NCBI RefSeq assembly: GCF_007993035.1
Contig: NZ_VOOS01000005.1
Coordinates: forward strand, 62,001-126,000
DNA: 64,000 nt
Direction of reading: 5' to 3'
Source of the DNA: Vicingus serpentipes
GTDB lineage: Bacteria > Bacteroidota > Bacteroidia > Flavobacteriales_E > Vicingaceae
The notes beneath the pieces were generated by a model. It saw nothing but the letters and a program-made list of their open reading frames with translations. It did not search any database and was not told the origin of the DNA. Shown in pieces: positions 30,101 to 36,988 of this stretch. Every line of letters starts with the position of its first letter. The stretch's first letter is position 1. The position numbers and the translations under genes were made by a program.

Positions 30101-31409
30101 AACAGGACAAACAACTCCAACGGCAACTGGGCTATGTACTGGTATTTACACTTTAGAAGTAACTGATGATTTAGGTTGTATTGGTGTCTCAATAGATACT
30201 TTAGCAGAACCTCAAACTTTTACTGCTAACATTACTGCTGATGACATTTCATGTAACGGATTATGTGATGGGTGGGCAGTAGTAAATCCTATTGGAGGAA
30301 CTACTCCATATCAAACAGCAGTTTGGACTCCTGGCAGTATGGCAATAGATTCTATTACTAATTTATGTGCAGGTACTTATTTTGTATCTGTTGCAGATGC
30401 AAATGGATGTAATGCAATTGATAGTGTTACAATTTCAGAACCTACAGCAATAACTATTAGCTCTACTTCAGTAGATGTAACTTGTAGTGCTAATTGTGAT
30501 GGAAGTGCAAATGTTAATCCTTCGGGAGGAATTGGTCCTTACTTATATTCTTGGTCACCAGGTGGGCAAACTACAAGTAATCCAACAGATTTATGTTTAG
30601 GATTGAACACTGTAACAGTGACTGATCAAAACGGCTGTACAATGATAGACGTGATAACTACAGCTGCTACAGACACAATTGATGCACAAACAGAAGTAGA
30701 TTTTAATGCTTGTATTGGAGCTCCTTTCAACTTAAATGGAATTACTACAGGAAATGTAAATTCTGTTGAATGGTTTGCTATTCCAGGAATGATTTCTATT
30801 GGAACTTCTGACACTGTAATAGTTAACCCAACTACTACAGGAGCATTCCAATACGTATTTGAAGCAAGCGGTGCTTGTAATGATTTTGACACAATTACAG
30901 TAACTATAGAAGCTTTACCAATAATTGATGCGGGTCTTAATGTCACAATTATTGAAGAAACTAGTACTGTATTAAATGCAACTGGAGGAGTTACTTATAC
31001 TTGGTCTCCTTCTGCTGGATTAAGCGATTCTACAATTTCTAATCCAACAGCAACACCTCTAGTTACCACTACTTATTATGTAACAGGCACTAGCATTAAT
31101 GGTTGTATTGCAACAGATAGTGTAACGGTAACAGTTATTCCAACTATTCAATTCCCTGATGGTATCACACCAAACGGAGATGGTAAAAATGATACTTGGG
31201 TAATTGATTACATCGACCAATATCAAGATGCAGTTGTAGAAATTTATAATCGATGGGGTGAATTGTTATTCCACTCTGATGATTACCAAAACGATTGGGA
31301 TGGAACTTATAATGGAGAAAATTTACCTATTGGAACTTACTACTACATTATAGATTTAAAAGATGGTAAAACTGAAGCATTTACTGGTCCATTAACAGTA
31401 TTAAGATAA
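21129..31409 (+). CDS. Giant secreted adhesin with 38 SprB-type repeats and a gliding-motility-associated (CHU_C) C-terminal domain
   Basis: A 3426-residue protein with a signal peptide (about 1-21, ending LGFAN). An N-terminal region (about 22-270) begins FYWVGNSGNWNDASHW, a motif common at the start of large Bacteroidota surface proteins. Next come 38 tandem SprB repeats of about 75 residues with consensus CNGxCDG...GGTxPYxYxW...GLCAGxYxVTVTDxNGC, a PKD-like region (about 3180-3330), and a CHU_C/type B T9SS sorting domain (ITPNGDGKNDTW ... NRWGELLF ... NLPIGTYYYI). In Flavobacterium johnsoniae SprB is the mobile gliding adhesin moved on the cell surface after T9SS export. The repeats have almost no Lys/Arg and are Asp/Thr-rich. 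The next gene encodes a PorP/SprF protein, the usual partner of type B cargo. Whether this strain glides cannot be told from here. Confidence 0.95.
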   Translation: MSLKKYFLFIIAILLVNLGFANDFYWVGNSGNWNDASHWSASSGGNGGIGIPTQSDNVILDENSFKKNGELTINGNVYCNSFTSSTKKNLTISANNSASLKIGKDFIVNEKFNNNFLGRIIFVNPTQIADINAGDSQFYGDIEFNGAGTWHLKSNLFLQETNSLVFEEGTLLANNVTILTGSFEINKNKTQKLELIKSNFHAVNKFDLKNSTTFDLVSTNSNIFINRHASKANINTSSLNKNLFTFGESTVMKTCGDMGLAVTATVLSDYNSFGVSCDGVCDGIAYVTITGGVGPFVVNWVGYGTLNDPDTLQNACQGNVGVEVTDQGQNPPFGSQCAAQILISNPIELTLNVIGTIDPTCFGDCDGGIGTSISFGVQPYDIAWSGPGITPADTNSSILNKCNGAYDLTVIDANGCQIDSTFNITEPPRVTFNLDSIGINCFGDCSGQALATNVAGGNGTPYSYLWDDPSAQVTPTASNLCAGFVSVTVTDPQNCSATDSIEIIEPLPLTFNSSFQPVSCGGLCDGSITSTVTGGGVGPYTHHWSNGTIDVGASSTIGSLCFGTYTDSIVDANGCDTVFTFTIIEPTPLITSTNFSDVNCFSACDGFAVTNTSGGNTPYSYVWSSIPAGQVNTGQGTDSISGLCPGQYIVDITDFKNCTVSDTVTITEPDLLVVNPSSTDISCPGFCNGTGTAAPTGGTTPYTYNWTTVPPQNTQGVNSLCPGTYFITVTDSNLCVSTDSIVIVEPIPMVLTMNSTDMSCNGVCDGTADVGVAGGVTPYTYVWSSVPAGQVTTGQGTNAISNLCDGTYTVTVTDSNNCTINNNTVVIEPNPITVNLTTVDLSCNGVCNGSASVSPSGGNSPYTVSWNGGPFTAVTSISGLCAGPQIVDVRDNNGCIETVNFDINEPTLLTTTTSGTDLLCNSVCSGTANTAPIGGTAPYNYTWTGPGAPFTNTPSLTNLCAGTYYITITDDSLCTVLDSIIITEPLPIDANAQSTDMSCNGVCDGTAISLPIGGTAPYNFSWSPGGANSQSLSNLCNGQFIVTVTDFNNCIDLDTVIVDNPPLLTVNATSINASCGAICDGTALATPNGGTSPYSYLWSNSDTTQSSGNLCSGSYDVTITDAAGCTANDNVVIDNLIIINITTNSIGISCNGLCDGEATANPSGGATPYQFSWNTVPAQNNQTATGLCPGNYEVTVTDLNGCASTETVNMPIDPSVLVPNGIATNVSCNGDCDGTLASAPTGGVPPYTIVWSVADTNNVCPGTYTVTVTDFNNCSQTDTLRVNEPDSISTNPSISHVTCNGNCNGTITLNATGGTGTLSYLWAHDSSTNPDLTGLCAGNYSVTITDSTNCSRVFDFTITEPSALTATPLSTDVSCFGGSNGTASVLVGGGTTPYTYFWSPGGQNTDTIFGLSPNTYTVTITDSNNCIINQNVVVDQPNQLLANLTGTTIACNGNCDGTAIATPSGGTSPYDYNWTFNGASTPSIGLLCVGTYTVEITDDNGCTVTDSYDVTSPAMLAVTLDSTNITCNGSDNGTGTVTPNGGTPPYTYLWVTSNQNTPTATNLTPGIHTVTVTDSLGCFFTGSINIQEPAIISTNETVTDANCGFNDGVISTNPSGGTPPYTHSWSSGQSSPTISNLGVGFYTDTITDFNGCSEVFTFAISNPTGPTGVTATVNDASCFGSCDGNANVIPIGGTPTYGYLWSGGEVDSTITGQCAGTYSLTITDALNCVLNTFVVIGEADSITANLLTTNTSCNSSCDGTASVTPSGGTAPYDYLWSNGSTSSSASGLCAGPASVIITDHNGCSKTINFDITSPNTIVLATSFTDALCNASCDGTATAIVSDGTAPYNYLWDDGLSQTTPTATGLCSGNYNVIVTDNNGCSANASVFIDEPSLISPNEVITDATCGANDGSAILTPSGGTSGYTYVWSNGPTTPNVGGLSAGTYTVDITDANNCTQSFPIAISNVNGPTINTTQNNASCNGVCDGDANVSINSGTPNYDILWTPGNQTTSSITGLCAGNYTVEVTDGLGCITTQPITISDNTLITSTITTIDATCNGSCNGSALVVPSGGVPPYQYNWSTGHTTNGVGGLCAGNYSVTITDDLGCSITENINISESSLLNITPSVIDANCNGGCDGEALVSVTGGTAPFNYTWSNGASTPNIVGLCAGNYDVIVTDINGCLGTRSLTVGQGTAITATITSNDATCGICDGDATVSPAGGSGAPYDILWLPSGQNTPNATNLCPGAYSVEITDNVGCSETVNVLISNPNGPDITTEADSVSCFGTCDGNTWTTINSGTAPYIYQWDDILLQSNDTANSLCGGLYNVVVQDANGCISVDSSRVFEPEEILANITSTPINCIGNSDGTATANPTGGIGNYQYTWNTIPVQNSQTATGLAVGTYTVTITDDNNCSIIDSVTITSPTLIDITISATSATCNGDCDGTALATASGGNPPYLYTWDDALTQQNSLAAGLCSSLYTVTVSDNNGCTVTDTVTVPNPTTLSTSSVQTPVNCSGNCDGTITTNPVGGVAPYNFVWSDGQTSQTATGLCAGTYNVVVIDANNCTTSDTIILTDPSTINDSTTINGPTCGLCDGDATANPVGGVGPYTYLWGDGQTTQTAVGLCASIITLEITDQGTGCVYNFNVIVNNITGPNTTITSIDETCTSACNGSATVSASGGLAPYSYTWNTSPVQTDSTAIGLCTGSYNVTIEDAQGCISIDTVTIGTNGLNLSITNVTPESCYENCDGEATVVVGSGTSPFVYQWTPTSQSNPTATGLCVGTYLVTVTDNLICSDSISTNITGPDSISVSIITNTPIGCNGVCDGQITASVTGGSLPYQYTWDNGETTQTISNLCAGTYVVTITDANGCTNSATVTLTEPNPIVANESLVLPSCNQCNGSISLAPSGGIGPYSFVWSNGQSTNPIINLCAGAYTVTITDNATGCSTIAPIALSNSNAPQTNVTATPISCNNVCDGELTSTPTGGTAPYNYLWNPTGQTTPTATGLCTGIYTLEVTDDLGCIGVSIDTLAEPQTFTANITADDISCNGLCDGWAVVNPIGGTTPYQTAVWTPGSMAIDSITNLCAGTYFVSVADANGCNAIDSVTISEPTAITISSTSVDVTCSANCDGSANVNPSGGIGPYLYSWSPGGQTTSNPTDLCLGLNTVTVTDQNGCTMIDVITTAATDTIDAQTEVDFNACIGAPFNLNGITTGNVNSVEWFAIPGMISIGTSDTVIVNPTTTGAFQYVFEASGACNDFDTITVTIEALPIIDAGLNVTIIEETSTVLNATGGVTYTWSPSAGLSDSTISNPTATPLVTTTYYVTGTSINGCIATDSVTVTVIPTIQFPDGITPNGDGKNDTWVIDYIDQYQDAVVEIYNRWGELLFHSDDYQNDWDGTYNGENLPIGTYYYIIDLKDGKTEAFTGPLTVLR
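21945..30650 (+). repeat. In-frame tandem array of 38 SprB-repeat coding units
   Basis: Thirty-eight units of roughly 215-245 bp each encode a repeat starting at a Cys-x3-Cys-Asp-Gly motif. Units 18, 22, 26, 31 and 35 form a second type, with a shortened CGx(x)DG-like start and an end reading ISN.NGP instead of I.EP. That gives a higher-order period of four to five units (about 0.9-1.1 kb). Copies are diverged at DNA level, so the array is old rather than recently amplified. Confidence 0.9.
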
Positions 31410-31416
31410 TTTGAAC

Positions 31417-32340
31417 ATGAGAAAAATACTTTTAATATCATTTTTATTACTAAGTGGAGGATTGTTGTTTTCTCAACAACTTCCTCACTTTAGTCAATAT
31501 TATTTAAATGATTTTTTAATAAATCCGGCTATCGCTGGTACTCGCCCTTATTTTGAAGGTAAATCGGCACACCGATACCAATGGGAAGGAATTACAGATG
31601 CCCCTAGAACTTATACACTAAGTGCTCATGGGCCAACCAAAAATCAAAAAATGGGGTTGGGAGGTTATTTATTTACCGACAATGTTGGACCTACTAGAAG
31701 AACTGGCTTTAATTTAGCTTATGCCTACCACTTAAAAATAAATCAAAAATTAAACTTATCGTTAGGTTTATCTGCAGGTATTTTACAATTTATGATTGAT
31801 GGCTCTAAAATTACCTTACGTGAGGAAGATGACGACATCATTACGAATGGCGTGCAATCTACCTTAATACCAGATGCTGGTTTTGGTTTGTATTTATACC
31901 ACGAAAAATATTACTTCGGTTTTTCTGCACCACAACTATTAAACAATAAGATTAACTTTTTTGAAGATGGTAGAAACCCAACTGGAACTTTACCAAGTCA
32001 CTTTTTTGCAACAGCAGGTTATAACTTACAATTAAATGAGGATTTCACCTTGCAACCTTCTGTTTTTGTAAAATATGTAAAACCAGCACCTATTCAGTTT
32101 GAAGGAACATTAAAAGTATTATACAAAAACAAATTGTGGTTAGCGGGTACTTACCGTGATAAAGATGCAATAACAGCTTCGTTAGGATACTTAATAAACG
32201 ATAGTTTTACTGTTGCCTATGCTTATGATTTTACAACCACCAATCTAAGGAACTATAGCAATGGTACGCACGAGTTGTTAGTAGGTATTCGTTTTTACAG
32301 TTTTGCTCCTAAAAAAGATTCTGAAGCTTCTTTTGAGTAA
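31417..32340 (+). CDS. PorP/SprF family type IX secretion outer-membrane protein
   Basis: From the ATG at 31417 (a TTG two codons earlier is possible) this is 307 residues. It has a signal peptide ending LLFSQQ and the PorP/SprF signature FSQYYLNDFLINPAIAGT, followed by a 14-strand-type barrel. SprF-like proteins are needed for surface delivery of SprB-like cargo; the gene starts 8 nt after the adhesin stop codon, so the two form a cargo-partner pair. Confidence 0.93.
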   Translation: MRKILLISFLLLSGGLLFSQQLPHFSQYYLNDFLINPAIAGTRPYFEGKSAHRYQWEGITDAPRTYTLSAHGPTKNQKMGLGGYLFTDNVGPTRRTGFNLAYAYHLKINQKLNLSLGLSAGILQFMIDGSKITLREEDDDIITNGVQSTLIPDAGFGLYLYHEKYYFGFSAPQLLNNKINFFEDGRNPTGTLPSHFFATAGYNLQLNEDFTLQPSVFVKYVKPAPIQFEGTLKVLYKNKLWLAGTYRDKDAITASLGYLINDSFTVAYAYDFTTTNLRNYSNGTHELLVGIRFYSFAPKKDSEASFE

Positions 32341-32350
32341 ATCTATAGTG

Positions 32351-32378
32351 CGAATATGTACACTGGTGTACATATTCG
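32351..32378 (+). repeat. Perfect 13-bp inverted repeat with 2-nt loop
   Basis: CGAATATGTACAC and GTGTACATATTCG flank TG. It lies just after the SprF-like stop and 3 nt before GTTAGCACC, the left end of the putative cassette. There is no T-run on either strand, so it is a poor intrinsic terminator. It may be the remnant of an attC-like site or a transcript-end hairpin. Confidence 0.6.
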
Positions 32379-32382
32379 GATG

Positions 32383-32965
32383 TTAGCACCAATTAAAAGA
32401 AATGGAAATAATATTTAAACATACTTGGATAATGTTCATTGCAGTAACTATTGCAAACGGACTAATTCTAAAATATCGCTCAAAGAAATATATCCTTCAA
32501 AACCCTGAATTAAAAGAAGGCTATGACAAATATTTCAAGGGATGGATGATTTTCGGAAATATTCCTTGGGTTATTATGATGATTGGAAATCTGAGTGGAA
32601 TAACACAAAACACTTTTGAATACTTTAATCCAAAAGCTATGAATACAATGGTATTAATATTTCACTTTTCAATAATCGTGCTTTGGGTGCTAAGTGTGAG
32701 ATGGATTTATTTTAAAAATGGTGCTGAGTTTATTGAAACACATCCTGGACTATTTCAAAAATCGATTTTTAGTGGAAATACGAATTTGACTGCAAAACAG
32801 GTTAAGCTATTTTTTCCATTAATGCTTTTGGGAGGAATAGCAGGAATGATTATGATGTGGGTAATGGATATTCCAAGTCCACAGTTTTAAAAATAAAAAA
32901 AGGTGCTAACACTGTATATGAAATCATAGCCGCCTATCGGCAGGCTACGCTTCATATACTAAACG
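32383..32965 (+). mobile_element. Putative integron-type single-gene cassette (583 bp)
   Basis: The segment holds one gene (32402-32890) and ends in an attC-like palindrome. Its left end reads G^TTAGCACC (32382-32390) and its attC begins with GGTGCTAAC (32902-32910). If excised at G^TT on both sides, the circle would rejoin G(32965) to TTAGCACC, making a perfect 9-bp match between the two outer arms, as expected for an integron cassette. In the integrated state the right arm is GTTAACAAT and matches poorly. No integrase gene is in the window. Confidence 0.5.
32402..32890 (+). CDS. Integral membrane protein of unknown function (cassette gene)
   Basis: A 162-residue protein with four predicted transmembrane helices (about 6-22, 48-66, 83-102 and 133-156). 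No signal peptide or known motif is recognisable. It is enclosed by inverted 9-bp ends and an attC-like site, so it may be a cassette-borne accessory gene unrelated to its neighbours. Confidence 0.75.
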   Translation: MEIIFKHTWIMFIAVTIANGLILKYRSKKYILQNPELKEGYDKYFKGWMIFGNIPWVIMMIGNLSGITQNTFEYFNPKAMNTMVLIFHFSIIVLWVLSVRWIYFKNGAEFIETHPGLFQKSIFSGNTNLTAKQVKLFFPLMLLGGIAGMIMMWVMDIPSPQF

Positions 32966-32972
32966 TTAACAA
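32902..32972 (+). repeat. attC-like palindromic site
   Basis: The order is GGTGCTAAC, then GTATATGAA (32914-32922), TAGCC (32927-32931), a GCC/GGC-rich tip, GGCTA (32943-32947), TTCATATAC (32951-32959) and GTTAAC (32965-32970). The outer AAC/GTT triplets and imperfect inner arms resemble attC sites. The interior mismatches (ATCA versus CG-C) would leave extrahelical bases, as attC folding requires. Spacer lengths (3 and 5 nt) are not fully canonical. Confidence 0.5.
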
Positions 32973-32978
32973 TTCCTA

Positions 32979-33344
32979 ATGAACGAACAAGACCATTTTT
33001 ACCTTGATAAAGAAGAACCAAACAAGGGTTGTTTAATTACATTAAGAAACATCATTTTACAACAAGACGAAAACATTACTACTACTAAAAAATACGGCAT
33101 GCCTTGTTTTTGTTATAAAAATAAAATGTTTTGCTACTTATGGGTAGATAAAAAAACGAATGAACCCTATATACTATTTGTAGAGGGACAAAACATCAAT
33201 CATCCTAAGTTAGAAACTGGCATTCGCAACCGAATGAAGATACTTCGGGTAAACCCTAACAAAGACATTCCAATTGAAACAGTTACAAGCTTATTAAATA
33301 CTGCTCTAGATTTATACCGGAAAGGAGTAATAAAAGTGAGCTAA
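32979..33344 (+). CDS. DUF1801/YdhG-like domain protein
   Basis: A 121-residue cytoplasmic protein with KKYGMPCFCYKNKMFCYLWVDKKT, which resembles the DUF1801 (YdhG-like) fold; function unknown. It starts 9 nt after the attC-like GTTAAC, so it could be a second cassette, but no matching TTGTTAAC end is seen after its stop. It is convergent with the large barrel gene (4-nt gap). Confidence 0.75.
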   Translation: MNEQDHFYLDKEEPNKGCLITLRNIILQQDENITTTKKYGMPCFCYKNKMFCYLWVDKKTNEPYILFVEGQNINHPKLETGIRNRMKILRVNPNKDIPIETVTSLLNTALDLYRKGVIKVS

Positions 33345-33348
33345 TTTT

Positions 33349-36300
33349 TTAGAAAAACGCTCTTACCTGCACTCCTCCAATATGTATTATTTTAGCGTCA
33401 TTCGATTTTCGCCCATTATAATTTAAACTTAATTGCATATGTTTCGATAGATTTTGTTGAAACACCAATTCCCATGTGGTATTTGAACCTTGCTGCAAGC
33501 CTTCTAGCATTTCATAATTTAAGCTCTCGTTATTTATTATGCTCTTGTATTTATTTTCAATAAAATTAATACTAAACAAAAAACTTCCTTTTGATGCAAT
33601 ATTATATCGAAACTCGCCTCCTACTTTGTTTGCTTTTAATTCTTGCCCCCCTAAAAATTCATCATTGTATTTCTCTTTGTATTTATACAAAATCGTAATT
33701 CGAAATTTTACATTTGGTTGTATTACCAATTTGGGTTCCGCTTCATAATTTGTTAAATAGTAATTTTGATTGGTAAAAAATTGCGATTTATTGTTTTTTA
33801 CTCCATTAGCTAAGGTTGTATTAAAGGTTATTATTCGAGTCAAATTCCACCTAACTTTTAGCGTTCTAATAAAATATCTTCTCGACTCTTTTCCATTAGT
33901 TAACAAAGATTTATCTTGATTATCTTGATAAGTAAAGTCGGCACTCCAATTGGTATTTGTTCGATTAAAATAAATGGTATTTAAAAATCCTAAATTAAGG
34001 GTAACCAAACTACTATCATCTACACTTCCTATAAAAGGATTGTAATAATCTGTTTTATCAGATACTTTACGAGCTACTCTGTAATTAGTACGGTTTGAAA
34101 AACGCGACAAAAACTTTTTAACACCCTTGCCTGTTCCCCATTGTGTTTCCGGATTTAAAAACAACCCTTGATTAAAATCGTTGGTGTAAGTTCTTACGTA
34201 ATCGTTAGTTGGTGTAAATATTTTAATAAAATTAGCTTGATCCTGAAATGCCGCAACTTCAAATTCATTTAAATCATTAACTCCATTTCCATTTAAGTCT
34301 CCTAAATAGGCATGTGTACCTTGCCCTGGCTGAACCTCTGCATAAGAAAATTCTCTTTTTACCTCAAGCCCAGAGCCAACTTGATAATAAGTATTTAATG
34401 TAATTGCACTTTTTAGCAACTTCCCTACATATTCTAATCTTGATAAAACATTTTCATCAGGCTGAATTGCAGATAAAGTAGGCTCGAGAATTTCTAATTT
34501 ACGATAAGTAAACTTTGTTCTTAATATATGATTTTTGTTTTTCAACCAATCATACCCAATGGCAACATCTTCTGCTTTTGTAGTTGGTATTAGTTGATTA
34601 ATCAGCGGAACATTATCAGTTCGCTGCTGGTAGCTCAACGTGTATTTGTTAATAGAAGTATCCGCATTTTGTAAAAACGATTTCCAAACTAAAAACTGAT
34701 AACTATTTGCTTTTAAGGTATCTGATAAATTGACCAAAAATTTATTTTGCTCAAACTCTTCTTCTGCACCTAATACAAACCAACCTAAATTTTGAGTTAA
34801 TCTTAACTTATTTCTAAAAAACCTTGTGTTTTGTAATCCATCAGTATATAAAAAGCTACCACTACCAATAGCATTAAACCCATTTAGGTTATAATTAAAA
34901 TTCACATTATTTTTAACTCCTTTATATTCATTAATATTTTGTAAAACATCAATTTGATAAACTAGACTTGCTTTTTTTTCTTTTTCAATTCCTAAATGAA
35001 CTTGCCCTAAATGCTGGTCAGAAAACAAAGTTAAATTAGATGTGTTCCAATCTCGTTGAAATTCAATATTTCTGAACGGACCAAGAAAATTAAAATCCTT
35101 ATCAACAAATTCATAACCTCCACCAACAAGCATTTGCCAACCTTTTTCTTGAGTATTATCTATGCTAACTTTATTAATAGAGTTTACCTTAAAAGCATAA
35201 CCGATGTTATCTTCACCATCTAATGTAGAAAATGTGTTTTTATCATAATTTGATAATGCTCCTTCCCAACTAATAATTGATTTATCAGAAAACTTATACG
35301 ATCCACCCAAAGTGGTTACTTGTAATTTTTTAGGGCTAATCAATAAAATAACAGGTTCAAAATTTCCTTGAGGAATACCGCCAACAGGAGCAACCCACTC
35401 ATATACTTTTCCATTAGCTGAACTCTGTATTTGGACATAATTTCCATTATTAGCTCCTACTTGAGAAAAACCTAATTGATAAATTGCAGAATCAGGATTT
35501 GTTGAATACACAAAAACAGAATCATACCCTAAAGTATCTATCATTTGATAGAGTACTTTGTTTTCAGAAAATTCTACAGCAGTAAAATTTGGTACTACAG
35601 CTTTTTGCAAACTATCTCCAACATTAGCTAAAACTAACTTTTGCTCATTTGTTAAATCCTGTTGTAGAGGTTGGTCTTTTAAATCTTGTTCTGAATAAAT
35701 ATTGAAATCCAGTTTTAATTTTTCACTCTCATATTCAGTATTAAAATGATAAATCGTACGTGAATAATTCCTGTCCGAATATTCAAAAGTTACAACTATC
35801 CTTTTATCTTTTGTAATTAAAAAATTAGCTGTAAAAGTTATCTCAGAAGTATTGTAATCAATTACATAATCAAACTCATTACCTCTCTTTAATAATTGAC
35901 CATCAACAAAAACTTGTTCTGTACCAGATAGCACTACTATAAAAGTTTCGTTATCATTCCCTTTTAATCGATATGGCCCCTGATTCCCTTCTATTCCAAC
36001 AAACTGATTTCTTGCAAATTTTCCTTTTGCAATTGCTGCACTAATATAGGGTGTTAATATTCTGTTTTCATTTTTTTTACTTGGCTGTAACGCAATTTCA
36101 AAACTTCCTCCTTTTGCTTTCTTATTGTAATTTAAAAAATAACTCTTAGGTTGCTTCATAAAAAAATCTCCCGCAGTAAGCCTCCATTGATCATTAAATA
36201 ATTGAATAAAAACGTTGTCAAAATCTTGTAATTGTTGCGTGTTCCCTTCTGCTTGAATAGGTATATTTTCATCTGATATTGAGGCTAGAATGCTAATATC

Positions 36301-36807
36301 ATTGGTAACTTTTCCTGACAACTGAAGATTTAAGCTGGAATTTACGGCCAAATCTTGGTTATTTCCAAAAGTTACTCCACGAGAAATACTTCCACTTTTA
36401 TTTAATCCATTTAAATAAAAAACATCCTCAGTCGCTGGAACATACTCAAATAAAAATGGGTTTTTAGATACCGGATCATACCGTTCTATTTGACCTATTT
36501 TTTTATGTTCATAGGATGTTGAAAAGGAAACTGGTAAAACTCGATAAGAAATTTTAACCTTTTTATTTAAAATTGAAGGATTTTTAACACGTAAAATTGA
36601 TGCCCCATAATCTATTTCATAAAACGAATTATTAATTAAAACATCATCTAAATAAAGTAATTCAGACTGAGGAACAATTGCTAAACTATCTAAAAAAACT
36701 GAATCTGAAGATAAGGAAATAATAGCAACCTTAAAATTACTTAAAGATTGGGCTTCAATAAGATATGGTGATAAAAGAACAAATAATATGTAAATAAATT
36801 TCTTCAA
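33349..36807 (-). CDS. Large outer-membrane beta-barrel protein, conserved Bacteroidota type
   Basis: A 1152-residue protein with a signal peptide (KKFIYILFVLLSPYLIEAQ). The N-terminal half (about 20-370) is beta-rich, with SGKVTNDISILASISDENIP and GDFFMKQPKSYFLNYNKKAKG. This layout, together with the later alternation of short aromatic-ended strands up to a C-terminal Phe-Phe, recalls SprA-like translocon proteins, but at half their length. An EF-hand-like loop (DLNGNGVNDLNEFE, around residue 836) may bind calcium. I cannot assign a function. Confidence 0.75.
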   Translation of the reverse strand: MKKFIYILFVLLSPYLIEAQSLSNFKVAIISLSSDSVFLDSLAIVPQSELLYLDDVLINNSFYEIDYGASILRVKNPSILNKKVKISYRVLPVSFSTSYEHKKIGQIERYDPVSKNPFLFEYVPATEDVFYLNGLNKSGSISRGVTFGNNQDLAVNSSLNLQLSGKVTNDISILASISDENIPIQAEGNTQQLQDFDNVFIQLFNDQWRLTAGDFFMKQPKSYFLNYNKKAKGGSFEIALQPSKKNENRILTPYISAAIAKGKFARNQFVGIEGNQGPYRLKGNDNETFIVVLSGTEQVFVDGQLLKRGNEFDYVIDYNTSEITFTANFLITKDKRIVVTFEYSDRNYSRTIYHFNTEYESEKLKLDFNIYSEQDLKDQPLQQDLTNEQKLVLANVGDSLQKAVVPNFTAVEFSENKVLYQMIDTLGYDSVFVYSTNPDSAIYQLGFSQVGANNGNYVQIQSSANGKVYEWVAPVGGIPQGNFEPVILLISPKKLQVTTLGGSYKFSDKSIISWEGALSNYDKNTFSTLDGEDNIGYAFKVNSINKVSIDNTQEKGWQMLVGGGYEFVDKDFNFLGPFRNIEFQRDWNTSNLTLFSDQHLGQVHLGIEKEKKASLVYQIDVLQNINEYKGVKNNVNFNYNLNGFNAIGSGSFLYTDGLQNTRFFRNKLRLTQNLGWFVLGAEEEFEQNKFLVNLSDTLKANSYQFLVWKSFLQNADTSINKYTLSYQQRTDNVPLINQLIPTTKAEDVAIGYDWLKNKNHILRTKFTYRKLEILEPTLSAIQPDENVLSRLEYVGKLLKSAITLNTYYQVGSGLEVKREFSYAEVQPGQGTHAYLGDLNGNGVNDLNEFEVAAFQDQANFIKIFTPTNDYVRTYTNDFNQGLFLNPETQWGTGKGVKKFLSRFSNRTNYRVARKVSDKTDYYNPFIGSVDDSSLVTLNLGFLNTIYFNRTNTNWSADFTYQDNQDKSLLTNGKESRRYFIRTLKVRWNLTRIITFNTTLANGVKNNKSQFFTNQNYYLTNYEAEPKLVIQPNVKFRITILYKYKEKYNDEFLGGQELKANKVGGEFRYNIASKGSFLFSINFIENKYKSIINNESLNYEMLEGLQQGSNTTWELVFQQNLSKHMQLSLNYNGRKSNDAKIIHIGGVQVRAFF

Positions 36808-36988
36808 ATAATAAGGTTGAAACTCATAAAGTCGTTCATCTGTAAAAATACCATTTGTGGCCTTTAGAAAAGGTTATTAATAAACATTTTACTGGTTAAT
36901 ATAAAATTCTCAAAAATAGATAAACGCATTTCATCTAAAAAAAATTAGAGTTTATCTAAGTTTGTTTAAATTATTATAAGGTATTAAT

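Noticed and set aside
21945-30650. Dense short repeats resembling a CRISPR array or satellite DNA
   Set aside because: The repeats are in one open frame, about 215-245 bp, diverged at DNA level and encode SprB domains; there are no identical direct repeats with unique spacers and no cas genes.
23549-30946. Minus-strand open frames within the giant adhesin gene
   Set aside because: They recur because the repeats recur (ending or containing SVTVT-like translations of the antisense) and carry no independent coding evidence.
32979-33344. Second complete integron-type cassette (DUF1801-like gene)
   Set aside because: The left boundary G^TTAACAATT is present but no complementary AATTGTTAAC-like arm or palindrome follows the gene, so only the first segment is called.
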